This document shows, one piece after another, positions 12,339 to 22,561 of a DNA stretch of 28,669 bases; the first letter of the stretch is position 1; the number at the start of each line of letters is the position of its first letter. The notes beneath the pieces were generated by a model, which worked only from the letters and a program-made list of their open reading frames with translations, ran no database searches and had not been told where the DNA came from. Origin of the DNA: Oppiella nova (Eukaryota; Arthropoda; Arachnida; Sarcoptiformes; Oppiidae); NCBI GenBank assembly GCA_905397405.1, contig CAJPVJ010000307.1, positions 1 to 28,669 on the forward strand. The letters are read 5' to 3'. A program made the position numbers and the translations under genes.

Positions 12339-12417
12339 ATTGAATACAAATTAATTTTGGAAGAAATAGTAGTTTTAAATCCTTTGAAAATACAGCAGTG
12401 AATAAAAATGCATTCAA

Positions 12418-14212
12418 TTAATCATTCAATTCATTGCTAAATAACGCTTTCGCGAAATACACTAAAGTCCTCATTGGGCGGCCGGCCATCCCTTTCCCCA
12501 AATACGGCACCTCGTCTTTGTTGTCCATAACACCAGCGATGTCTAAATGCATCCAATTTGGATGAGTGACGAACTCCTTGAGGAAAGCGGCAGCAATACA
12601 GGCCCCTCCGGATCCGGCGCCTCCAATATTATTGAGGTCTGCCAACTGACTGTCAGTCACTTGTTTGGTGAAGTGAGTGAACAAAGGCAATCTCCAGACC
12701 CGGTCGCCCGTCTGAACGCCACACTTCTGCAACAGATTCCAGTGTTTAGTGGTCGTCGAGAAGACGCCCACAGCTGCCGCTCCCAACGCCACTCTCATGG
12801 CACCGGTAAGTGTTGCCATATCGACGATAAGCTGCGGATCAAACTTATGTGCGTAACAAAGGGCGTCCGCCAACACCAGTCTTCCCTCGGCGTCTGTATT
12901 GTCCACTTGAATGCTTTTGCCGTTCATAGCGAACACCACATCTCCAGGTTTGGTAGCCGTACCACTCGGAAGGTTTTCACACAGAGGTGTCAGACCTAGT
13001 GATTGAGTATTCATTGAATGAAATATAAGACAGAATTGAATTGAACGCAAGACTTGCCGATTATATTAACGGCAGCTTTGGTGGCGGCCAGGGTATGGAT
13101 GGCGCCGATGACATTGGCTGCACCGCCCATATCGGCCCTCATTTTATCCATGTTGAGGGATGGCTTCAATGAGATGCCTCCGCTGTCGAAAGTGATACCT
13201 TTGCCCACAAATACCAAAGGCTTAGTGTTCGGGGCGTTGTTATAATGAACCTGAAAACGCGGATCAGTTAGTTTGGTGTCTGAGAAACCATTTGTAATAA
13301 AATACCTCCAAAAAGACCGGCGGTTGTTCTGAACCATTAGTGACACTCAGAAAGGATCCCATTTTCATGGCCTCAGCCCAAGCCCTGTCCCGCACGTGAA
13401 CCTCAACACCTCTGCCATCAAATGAGAGGATAAAAATTGAGACAAAGAATACATTAAAGGCAAAGAATAATACAATTTAGTCAACTGCTCGACAGCAATG
13501 TTTGCAAATCTTGTGGGAGTCATGAGATTCGCCGGCGTTTCCATCAGTTTTCGGGTAAAGTTCTGTCCGACGGCCAGACTCTGACCGTAGTTCCACTTGA
13601 GCTCTGCCTCCGAGTTCTTGGAAGCGTTCAAATGATTTAATTTAATGTTCGGTTTCTTCAGAGAATCGCCTTTCAGTTCGTCATAGTTGTAGAGAATCAG
13701 ATGACTGCCCTCAGCAGCCGCCACACCATCGCCACAGTCATCCACATCTATCTCATCAATAGATCCGATATCTCTGAGAGTTCGGGCGCCGACTGCAATG
13801 GCAGTGCGGATGTTCTCTCTGTCCTCATCGAGCTCTTCGGCGTCATTATAGCCGGCATTGTTTGGACCCAAACCCACGACAGCCACCACTGGATGCGATG
13901 GACTCAACCCATAAAAGACTCGACACTTACTCTTCTTCAAGGGTCCGATTCTGTGGTCAAACACAACACAAGTGTTAAACAAATGCAAAAACCTTTCAAA
14001 TGAGTAGTCTTTACATATTGATGGCATTCGTGAGTTTGCCATCAATTGTCTCATCAAATTTGGTGGCGTTTTCTGTGAAGACATAACTCTCTTTGTCATC
14101 ACTTCTCTCATAAACGCCCAAAAGAATGGCTTTCTTCTAAGGAGACAATCAAATGGTTACTATTGTCTTAAATGGCATACAATTGGCAGATATATGTGAA
14201 ACAGACCCCCAT
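12418..14212 (-). CDS. LAP3: Cytosol (leucine) aminopeptidase, peptidase family M17
   Basis: A two-metal (Zn/Mn) exopeptidase that removes N-terminal Leu and other residues from peptides in the cytosol, normally a hexamer. Exons in transcript order: 14212-14207 (tentative, two codons), 14136-14015, 13950-13474, 13411-13306, 13250-13058 and 12995-12418, giving about 493 residues (human cytosolic form about 488). The N-terminal regulatory domain begins KKAILLGVY. Metal and catalytic residues are all present: [14 protein letters not shown] (metal Lys and Asp, catalytic Lys), MRADMGGAA (metal Asp) and the M17 signature NTDAEGRL (metal Asp and Glu, active-site Arg). The intron after VNII uses a GC donor (G/GCAAGT), the only frame-preserving choice. 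The start is uncertain: ATG-GGG before a weak donor at 14206 would give [11 protein letters not shown], like the human cytosolic start. The gene is downstream of SMC2 on the same strand and convergent with MED28. Confidence 0.93.
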
Positions 14213-15075
14213 TTGTGATGATGTCTTCACTGATGTATTGATCGTGCGATGGATTGCTTTGAATGCAAACAAATGATTATATTTGCGGTGAAGTAGTAGT
14301 GATTGATGTGATTTCAACTCAACTAATGTCTGGATTACACGTAAACTGAATCTCATTTAAGGGTTACTTTTCACTGTAATTGAGTGACTGTTTGATTGTT
14401 GGCTGCAATCAGTGATTACTTTTACAACACTTACTCTCTGTTAACTCCAAAATTAATATTTTAATCAATTTTGCAGTTTTTGATTATTAAAAACCAAACA
14501 AAAAGCCTTTAAATAAAACTTGTTTATCAGGAATACAGAGATAGCGCTTACAGTGAATGCTTCACTAAACACACACTACTGTATTATTCCTGTTTTCAAA
14601 TAACATACAATTCTTTACTCTATATTCTTAACATAAAAGTTATAAATTACAATATATCGTATAATCATTATATAACTAGCTTTACAATACTGTATGAATA
14701 GTTATCCAATAATTGATATATTGCATTTCATTTCTAGGTAAAGCATTTGAATTTCAATGGAAAATGTTTAAAATTTGTAAAATAATGTTTGAAAGACTCA
14801 ATTGTCTGCAATGTACAGTAAATTTTAGACTATTCATGACTGATTCAATAAAAACCATATTAATAGTGTTGATTCAATAAAATATTCGGTCCTAAACGTC
14901 AGGAGTGATCAATAATTATGAAATTAAAAATCAAAACTTAGTATTTATTTGAATGAATAAATTACATGTTTATTAACTAGAAAAGAATAAAGTGAAACAT
15001 TTTTACATTACGGTATCAAAAATTATGAAAATTACAAATGAAATCAATTAGAAAATGTTATCATCCAAAAGGTTA
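14213..15075. other. Spacer between SMC2 3' end and LAP3 5' end
   Basis: AT-rich noncoding DNA that should hold the LAP3 promoter (near 14213-14600) and the SMC2 3' UTR. TTTATT at 14944-14949 is a candidate minus-strand poly(A) signal for SMC2, 127 bases past its stop. The 62-codon minus frame at 14168-14356 is not similar to anything I recognise. Confidence 0.55.
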
Positions 15076-18000
15076 TCACTTATTCCTCTGGTGATGACTC
15101 TGGACACGAGTCACTTGAGAGGTTCCGTCGACAAACCGAGTCTTGAAGAGAACGTTCGCGTTATTAAACATATCGTCTTTCAAGGAAACGATTATAAACT
15201 GAAATCAAAGTAATCAATGAATGAAAGGATATGATTGCAAAAGCAAATGACAGCAAACCTGAGAATTGCGGAAATGATTTCTAATCATAATTCCGGTGTT
15301 CTGTGTGTGGCTTTGGTCCAGAGCTGCGTCCACTTCATCGAGGATGTAGAGCGGCGCCGGATTGTACTTCAGGAGCGCCAGAATCAAAGACAGCGCCACA
15401 AGTGATCGCTGCCCTCCACTCAGTTCTGTCAATGAGTCCTTCCAGACGTCACCAAACGCCACCTTAACCTCCAGTCCGTCGGTCACACTCTTGCCTTCAG
15501 GCGCCTCTAGTTTTGCGTTAGAATTGGGCAGAAATGTGGAGAAAATAGCGCCGAAATCCACGTTAATCTTCTGCCACGCCTTGAAGAGCTCATCCTTTTT
15601 CTTTTGGTCCACTTCTTGCATATAAGTAATCAAATTATTCTTATCTGTGGCCACAATCCGACGCTTTCGAGTCAACTCTTCGGACTCCTTCTCCTTATCG
15701 CTTAACATAATGTTTGCTCTCATGTTAACCGTCTTCGCCAACGAGGCTTTCGTTGACTTCAGCCGATCTAACCGTCGCGTCGACTCATCCGTATTGAAGT
15801 CATTAAAGCTATAGCCAGTGCTCTCATTGCCAAACAAATGCTTTTCCTCTTCAATCCACGGGTACTTCCTCTTCATCTGTTTCACATGAACTGCTGAATC
15901 GTGTGAAGAAGTTTTGATTTTCTCGATGTCGTAATTAATTTGTTTTATTTTTATCTCATTTTCTTCGATACTCTTTAGGACGGAATCCCTTTGTCTCTGC
16001 ATTTTCGACATTTCGTCCGAATGTGTCTTTAGAATCCTTTTGTGTTCCTTTAGGTCTGCCATCCATTTCCCCACCTTTTCCTTCACTGCATTCACTTTCC
16101 CTTCAATTGTCTCCATTTCTGAACGCTTTTCAGTGATTTCTGTTTTGAATTGATTGAGTTGTTGTTCACATGAATTCATTTGTTTACTCAACTCTTCGAT
16201 CTCGAGCTGAAGACAATCGACTTTCTGTTGGTCTTCAGCCATCAATTTGCGTGACTTTTCGGCCTGAGTTCTGGCGCTCTTCAGGTTCTGTTCGGCCTCT
16301 TTGTGTTCTCTCTCGCGAATCGATTTCGAGTCCTTCAGCTTCTCATTCAACTCATTCACACGTTTCGTCGAATTCTTCTTAATCTCCGCGCAATCCTTAA
16401 GAATCTTATCTTCGGTCTGAAGCGTGAGTTTCAGGGCTTCGATCTCTTCCATCAGAATATGAGCGCTGTTTCCCTGTTGTAGGCGCTGTCGGACCAGCTC
16501 TGCCTCTCGAGCTTTCAAGTCATAGTTTTGCTTAATAGTCGTGTAATTCTTAGAGTGTTTGTCTAAATCTCTGAATTCTGTCTCCATTTCACCAAAAGAA
16601 TGACTCAATTCCTCTAAAGTTCTCTTTTTGTCTAAAATCTCCGCCACTTTCGCCAAGAGTTGAGTTCCTCTCTGTGCGGAACCGCCCGACAGAATACCCG
16701 ACGGTTCAAACACTTCTCCGTCATAAGTGACTGTAGTTTTACGAACTTCCGGATCGTAAACCACTTTTTTGGCGATTTCCATGTCCGGGACAATCAGAAT
16801 ATCATTGAAGACATATTTCATGGCATTAGCCAAATGGGGCTCGTATTCAATGAAATTGATGGCATAGTCCACGTTCTCACGGCCCACGATCTCCTGTGCC
16901 CTCTTCAGAGCTCTTTGGTCTGAATTTTGGGCTTTGATTCTGTCGAGAGGTATGAATGTCCACCTGTCCCTCAACTGTCCCCTATCCAGGATAGCTTTGG
17001 CTGTCTGTCCGTCTCTCACCACAACATTATACAACTTTCCTCCCGCGGACTTCTCTAAAGCCAACGCAAAGTTAATATCTTTGACGCGAAACAGATTGCA
17101 AACGACGCCCATAACAGAACTCCGGTCAAAGTTGGGCTGCGGGTCCTTAAAGTCAAACCTCGTCCTCGAGAGGCTCGACTCAGCGCTCCTGATCTCGTCC
17201 GACAGTCTATCGATTTGTCGCTTCTGTTGACCCAATTCTGACCTCAAATTCACGTGTCTTTGTTCGTCGAAACCAAAGCCCTCGAGTTGTGCTCTAAGTT
17301 TCTCCACTTCACTGTTCATTGAATTTATTTCTTTCATATCTTTATCGTAAGTATTCTTCGTTTTCTTTACTTCCGTTTCCTTTTTATTTAACTCAGTCTT
17401 CGAGTGTTTTATTTTCATTTCAGCCTTTTTTATGTCCGTCTCTGCGGTCGCGATCTCTTTCTCGGCGGTCATGAGTTGGTCGGCGAGAGTGGCGGCCGCC
17501 TCACCCTCTTTAGCGCGTGACTTACCGGCGCTGATATCCTCGAAGTCTTTCTCAGCCTTTTTCAGGTTTTCCTCTTTGATGTCATTGTCAGCTCTGAGTC
17601 GTTCCAGTTTCTCGTTCAGCGAATCAAACTGTTTCTGTTTGGAAGCCGTTATCCTGCGGTCGCCCTCAAGATTCTTACAGAACTGCATCTCTTTCTTCTC
17701 CTTCTCTTTGAGCTCTTCCTTCGAAATATTCATTTCTCCGATGAGTTTCGCTTCAGACAACTGCTCGCTCTTCAGCTGAGTCTCCAATTCACTTAATTTT
17801 CCGCCAAATTCTTCGTCTTTTTTCTTTTCCAGAGTTTTTATACTGTTTTCGATTTCATTGGCTCTCATATTGGCGTCTGAGATGAGCTTTCGGTGACCAT
17901 TGATATCATTGTTCTTCTCCTCAATATTAGCCGAAGCTTTCAAACAGTTCTCCTCTTCGGCCACGAATTTAAAGGCAATGAAAACTTTGGACAGAGATTC

Positions 18001-19149
18001 CAATTCGGCGCTAATCTTCTGGAACTCCATGAGACCCGACTGTTCTTTCTTCAATTGATCCAATTTGGGAACAATTGTCTCATTAATGAGAGCGTCAATG
18101 AGTCGAAGAGCGGAATCCTTCTTCTCGATCATGGATTGCGTCGACTTCTTCTTCATCTCATACATCGACACTCCGGTCGCCTCCTCGACCATCGATAGGA
18201 TCTATTGATAGCGGAATGAATGAGACATGAAATGACTCGATGACCACTTGATGACCACTGCATGCATACCTCATGAGGTTTCATATTTAACACTTTGGTG
18301 ATCCTTCCCTGCATTATAAGGAAGTGTGGGTTTTGTATGTTCAGAGACACCGAGTGAAACAAATCGGTCACACTTTGGTTGTTAGATCCGAAACCATTGA
18401 TCCAATACTTGGAGCATCAATGAGTCGAAGAGCGGAATCCTTCTTCTCGATCATGGATTGCGTCGACTTCTTCTTCATCTCATACATCGACACTCCGGTC
18501 GCCTCCTCGACCATCGATAGGATCTATTGATAGCGGAATGAATAAGACATGAAATGACTCGATGACCACTCGATGATCACTTGATGATCACTCGATGACC
18601 ATTGCATGCTTACCTCATGAGGTTTCATATTCAACACTTTGGTGATCCTTCCCTGCATTATAAGGAAGTGTGGGTTTTGTATGTTCAGAGACACCGAGTG
18701 AAACAAATCGGTCACACTTTGGTTGTTAGATCCGAAACCATTGATCCAATACTTGGAGCGACTGTTGATATTCACCTGAAGTGCGGACACATTGTAGCCA
18801 TTGATCGGCAATACTGTCATTCAATACAAACCTCACGTCTGATGACAATCTCGTCGTAGTTGTCATAACCGGCCGGACACTGTCTCTTGTCTTTGTTGTC
18901 GAAGTGAATGGTGACACTGGCTTTGGTGACACCCGTCTGTCCATTCTTGTAGATCAGTTCCCGAAGGTTATTACATCGCGCGATATCCATACGACTCAAT
19001 CCCAGCACAAAACAGATGGCATCCAAGATGTTGGACTTCCCGGACCCGTTCAGACCTGTGATCGCGTTAAACAGATTGTCAAAGCCGTCGATCTTCGTCT
19101 CCGTCCCGTACGACTTGAATCCATCCAAGATTATGGACTTTATGTGCAT
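15076..19149 (-). CDS. SMC2: Structural maintenance of chromosomes protein 2 (condensin subunit)
   Basis: SMC2 pairs with SMC4 as the ATPase core of condensin I and II, compacting mitotic chromosomes in the nucleus. Inferred exons in transcript order: 19149-18832, 18775-18614, 18201-15259 and 15198-15076, all joined in phase 0, giving 1181 residues (human 1197). Walker A is GLNGSGKS at residues 32-39, and [19 protein letters not shown] follows in exon 2. Long Lys/Glu-rich coiled coils flank a hinge around residues 500-660 ([22 protein letters not shown]). The C-terminal head has the ABC signature LSGGQ (about 1087) and Walker [11 protein letters not shown] (about 1112). The real start is ATG 19149 ([15 protein letters not shown]). 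A tandem duplication puts a fused extra exon copy (18270-18523) between exons 2 and 3; the protein is intact only if that copy is skipped. It is divergent from SLF2. Confidence 0.96.
18270..18523 (-). pseudogene. Fused partial SMC2 exon 3'/exon 2' copy (potential poison exon)
   Basis: This 254-bp block keeps the exon 3 acceptor at one end and the exon 2 donor (GTATGC) at the other, with no intron between, so it could be recognised as a cassette exon. Its length is not a multiple of three. Read after exon 2 it continues [10 protein letters not shown] and reaches a TGA at 18368-18370 after 51 codons. Inclusion would therefore cut SMC2 to about 211 residues, keeping Walker A but losing most of the coiled coil, the hinge and the C-terminal head. 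Skipping it yields normal SMC2. Confidence 0.75.
18557..18600. repeat. Short iterated units in SMC2 intron copy
   Basis: Repeats of an 11-12 base unit of the type CTCGATGACCA/CTTGATGATCA, about four in this copy and two in the other (18237-18262). The variable number explains the length difference between the duplicated introns. Confidence 0.7.
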
Positions 19150-19693
19150 TGCGGACACCAATTGTCACCTAATTATCACCAAATGACCACAATTTCGGTT
19201 ATAATATAATGTGTTCACTGTTTTGGCGGCAAATCAATGCAACAAATGCTCACTAATAGTGTTACCGTTTGATTAGAGGTGGAGTTGTATTGAAACATAT
19301 GGGATATGGTGTAAAGGGGGCGCTAAACATGCATTCATCGCATGTCTATTATGAACAGCACGTGAAGCACACTTTTATTACAATAAAATCAATTTAATTT
19401 GACATATGTTTTAGAAAATTATATTAATTTTACAAATATTTTAATTATATTTAGATTCATAAGGAAATTGAATTTTAGTTAATTAGTGATGAAAACTATA
19501 TTATATTTCGCATGAATTGAATGTTAATTATATACAAATGCGAGCGAGAAATGAGTGAATCATTTATTTGTGAATAACTTTTCAAAACATAATTCAGTTT
19601 TCAATGAATTTTTCTTTCAATTGTGTTTCCATTTGAAGCCACACTTTGTTTGCATTGATTTGATCCCAAGAGTGAATTCTTGAGCATTTGGTC
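19150..19693. promoter_or_regulatory. Shared divergent promoter region of SMC2 and SLF2
   Basis: 544 bp separates the two start codons. The SMC2-proximal part is less AT-rich and includes an E2F-like site at 19221-19233 and a GC-rich GGGGGCGC at about 19316. The SLF2-proximal half (19375-19600) is very AT-rich. No TATA position or initiator can be assigned with confidence. Confidence 0.6.
19221..19233 (-). promoter_or_regulatory. E2F-like site upstream of SMC2
   Basis: The plus strand reads TTTTGGCGGCAAA; its complement contains TTTGCCGC, a full match to the E2F consensus TTTSSCGC, and the plus strand is a near match. It lies about 72 bases upstream of the SMC2 ATG. E2F control of condensin and replication genes is established in animals; use of this site is inferred. 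Confidence 0.5.
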
Positions 19694-21890
19694 ATGAATA
19701 GGACGACACCGAAGAAGCGGTCGACGAGATCGACGCCTAAGAAGGCATCGAAAGCGACTCCGAAGAAGTCTTCAGCGACTAATACAACCCCCAAACGGAC
19801 GCCAAGCAAACGGAATGCAAAGCCACTGCCGAAGTCACCCATATCTGAGTCCATGAGACAAATGACAATCAGTGAGTTCTTCAGACCCCTCGCTTCCCAA
19901 CCCATCGTCAAGAATGAGACAATTGTGTCGAGTCTGCGGAACAGACATCTTAGGGTTGAACCGATGGCGCGAACCAAACCGGAATCCATTGAAACAAATA
20001 CAAGGACTACGAGAAGATCTAAGAGATCTAAAGAGTTGACTATAAGTCCCATATTTGGTGCTCAGAAAAGGCATTCCCCGGCAAATGCCACCAAAACAAC
20101 CAAAAAAGTCAAAATAATGGACGAATCGCTTCCAAACGACTCGCTCTACAAGACGTGCGATGAACTGATAGATATCACCGCCGATGACGACACTCATTAC
20201 GTGACGGCACAAGAGTTGCAACAATTAGATGAAAGTTGTGAACAAATGTCTAATTCTGTGGACAATAATCTGACAGAAGATAACAGTAAAGCTTCGCAAA
20301 AGTCTAACTCAAAGAAGTGTTCGCAGAAAAAGACTTCAGAGAAGACACAGATATTAAACGAACGCAAAGATAACACAACGACGGGATGTGATGGCGATTC
20401 GGACGACGAGTTGATCCCTGTTTTTAAAAGACTGGAAGTTGTGGACCAAAAGTGCGAGAATGTCTGCAAAGAGAATTATGGCAAATATGTGGACAAAGAG
20501 AGGCAAAAGAAAATGAATTATATTTTGAAGAACTTCTCTCGACTTCAAAGAGATAAGGAAATGCTTGACATTCAAGCCGTCGATGAAATAGACAAACAGT
20601 TTGCAGAAGTGATGGAAAGTCCGCAAAAAGACAATCGTTTGGATGATTGCGTCAAACCTCCGGAGGGTATCGACATTTTGTGTGAATATATTCCTGAAGC
20701 GATTCCAAAGAGATATTTAAGTGAACAAACATGTGATGGTTTCCCACTTAATGTCAAACATTTACCACTCAATCGTTTAATTAATTTATTGCCAATACTT
20801 TTGGATACACTGCAAGACAGTGAACGTCAATCACTTGTGACACATGTTTTTCAGTTGTTTTGTTCGCATGACTCCGACATAAGTGATCTTCAGATAGACT
20901 ACAAAATTAATCATTTATTGGACAATAGTTTTGAAAGTTATTTGTCTGTAATTCTCAGAGATTTCTATCAGATATTGAGCAGAATATCATCAGATTTGAG
21001 AGCAATAAGTGATGAACAAAATGGTGACGAGAATAGAGTTCGGAGACAACTGACTAATAAAGAGTTGAAGACTTTGTCGAATGCCATCAAATTGATGACC
21101 AGAATATTGAACAACAGTTCGCTTAAACTAGAGGACATCGACACCGAAGAAGAACTGATCCAACTTTTGGTGATTATCTTTTGTTTGTCACTCGAATGTA
21201 GACTCGCCTTGAATTCCGATTGGATTATCAATTTGAAAGAATTGATATCCGTTTTGTTAATACATATTTGTATTAACGATTTGAATAGCAATTTCATTGT
21301 CGAGAGTTTGAGTGCCTTTTGTACTAAAAATTGCCAAAATAGTGACTCGTGTTTAAGAATCGTCTCATTGTTTCCAATGAATACAGACTTTGGATTGAAG
21401 CGAAAATTCTGTATTTTTATGATTCAATCACTTGTGAACCAAAAGTTAGATGATTGCGAAAATGACTTTAGTTTGACTTCAATTCAGATCATATTAAGTC
21501 GTGTCCATTGGAAACAACTCAAGAATGAAGACATTTATGTAATAATTCAACTCATTTCACAATCTATGGAATTTCCCAACGATTTGGTCGTCTATAAAGT
21601 GAGTGAAATGTTTGAATTAATCACATTTGAATGTACTGTCAATTCTCATATTAATGATTGTATTATATGCTAATATCAAAGGAAACAATATCACAAATCC
21701 TAAGCACTTTGAGCTGTGAAATCAACTCATTTGTCGCAAAGGCATCTGACTTGGAGTGCAATGACGTATGTCTTATGTCTTGTAATCTATCATTGATTTT
21801 AACTTAATTTCTTGTTTGCTTTGCCCACAGATCCACAAATCACTTATGATTTTGAGAACTATAGTAAATGTATCGACAAAACGATATTAA
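19694..21890 (+). CDS. SLF2: SMC5-SMC6 complex localization factor 2-like protein with PIP box
   Basis: Assigned to SLF2/FAM178 from resemblance to remembered vertebrate SLF2, which helps bring the SMC5/6 complex to damaged DNA and viral or plasmid DNA in the nucleus. Exons: 19694-21598, 21682-21765 and 21831-21890, all in phase 0, giving 682 residues against about 1190 in human. The N-terminus has four TPKK/TPKR motifs at about 9-residue spacing (residues 5-35), then QMTISEFF at 56-63, a canonical PCNA-interacting box; human SLF2 has a similar QSIIDFF near its start. The middle is acidic and Ser-rich. From about residue 265 it is helical, with IPEAIPKRYL, EELIQLLVIIFCLSLE and SLTSIQIILSRVHWKQL in the family order. 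The continuous frame runs to 21673, but a strong donor (AAA/GTGAGT at 21599) and two more exons extend the homology (LECNDIHKSLMILRTIV). The start is the first in-frame ATG after an upstream stop. It is divergent from SMC2. Confidence 0.75.
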
Positions 21891-22561
21891 TTTTATTTAC
21901 AAATTTATAATAATTTATAATTTTTGGGTAAATTTTCATATTATAAGCTAATATCAATCATTTGATTAATTGCTATATATTTACTTTTTCTTTAAAAACT
22001 TTAACAATTTGTTTAAATGAATCGTATTTTGAAAATAATAAATAAAATAATTTCAATCCTTTGATATTAAGTCTAAAATTATTGGGTTTTCTCTCAATTA
22101 TTCGTTTGAATGATGTGTTAATCAAATGGTTTGAGCGATAATTTAGTTTGAAGTCAAAGTATTGATCCTTAAATTCATTCAATCAATTGGTTTAGGCTTT
22201 GGGTGCGGTATTTGTTTTAAGAGTTAATTCAATTCAGTAATGAGTTAATAACAACCAAAATGTATTTCGGCATTAATTGTATTATTTTTCAAATATTTTG
22301 GTTTTATATTACAATACATTTATAGTTAAGACGACGAGAATAAAACCCTGGTTTTGATAAATAGAAAGCCTTTCCGTCTCTTTAATAACAGCAATATTTC
22401 TGAAATATGTATCGAATCACCGATTAATACAGTTATTATTTATTAATTATATACAAAACGGGCGCAGAGTTTGCTTTTTAATAGAATTTATTAGAATATA
22501 ATAATAATATTTGACCAAAACTTATGATTTCTGTTGAGCGCAGACAGAGCCTAATTGTCGG
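21891..22561. other. Spacer between convergent SLF2 and KCMF1
   Basis: AT-rich 3' flanks of both genes. AATAAA at 22037-22042 (plus) is a candidate SLF2 poly(A) signal. A minus-strand frame at 21973-22182 lacks an ATG and has no recognisable similarity, so it is not called. Confidence 0.55.
22487..22492 (-). terminator. Candidate poly(A) signal of KCMF1
   Basis: TTTATT on the plus strand is AATAAA on the minus strand, 70 bases past the KCMF1 stop codon. Confidence 0.5.

Larger units (their letters stand above)
18095..18759. repeat. Tandem duplication of the SMC2 exon2-intron-exon3 junction
   Basis: Copy 1 is 18095-18415 (321 bp) and copy 2 is 18417-18759 (343 bp), in direct orientation. Each has the 3' part of exon 2, the intron and the first about 107 bp of exon 3. 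The exon 3 parts look identical. The exon 2 parts differ by one synonymous change in a Leu codon (TTA/TTG). The intron differs by several bases and is 22 bp longer in copy 2 because of extra CGATGA-CCACT-type units. Both outer breakpoints carry GAGCG (18090-18094 and 18756-18760), and the junction reads GAGCA (18412-18416), pointing to 5-bp microhomology. Confidence 0.95.

Noticed and set aside
18153-18371. Minus-strand frame showing SMC2-like [20 protein letters not shown]
   Set aside because: It is the partial exon 2 copy of the SMC2 tandem duplication, not a separate gene.
21973-22182. 69-codon minus-strand frame with protein-like charge pattern after SLF2
   Set aside because: No ATG start, no recognisable family, and AT-rich composition explains the Lys/Asn/Phe content.
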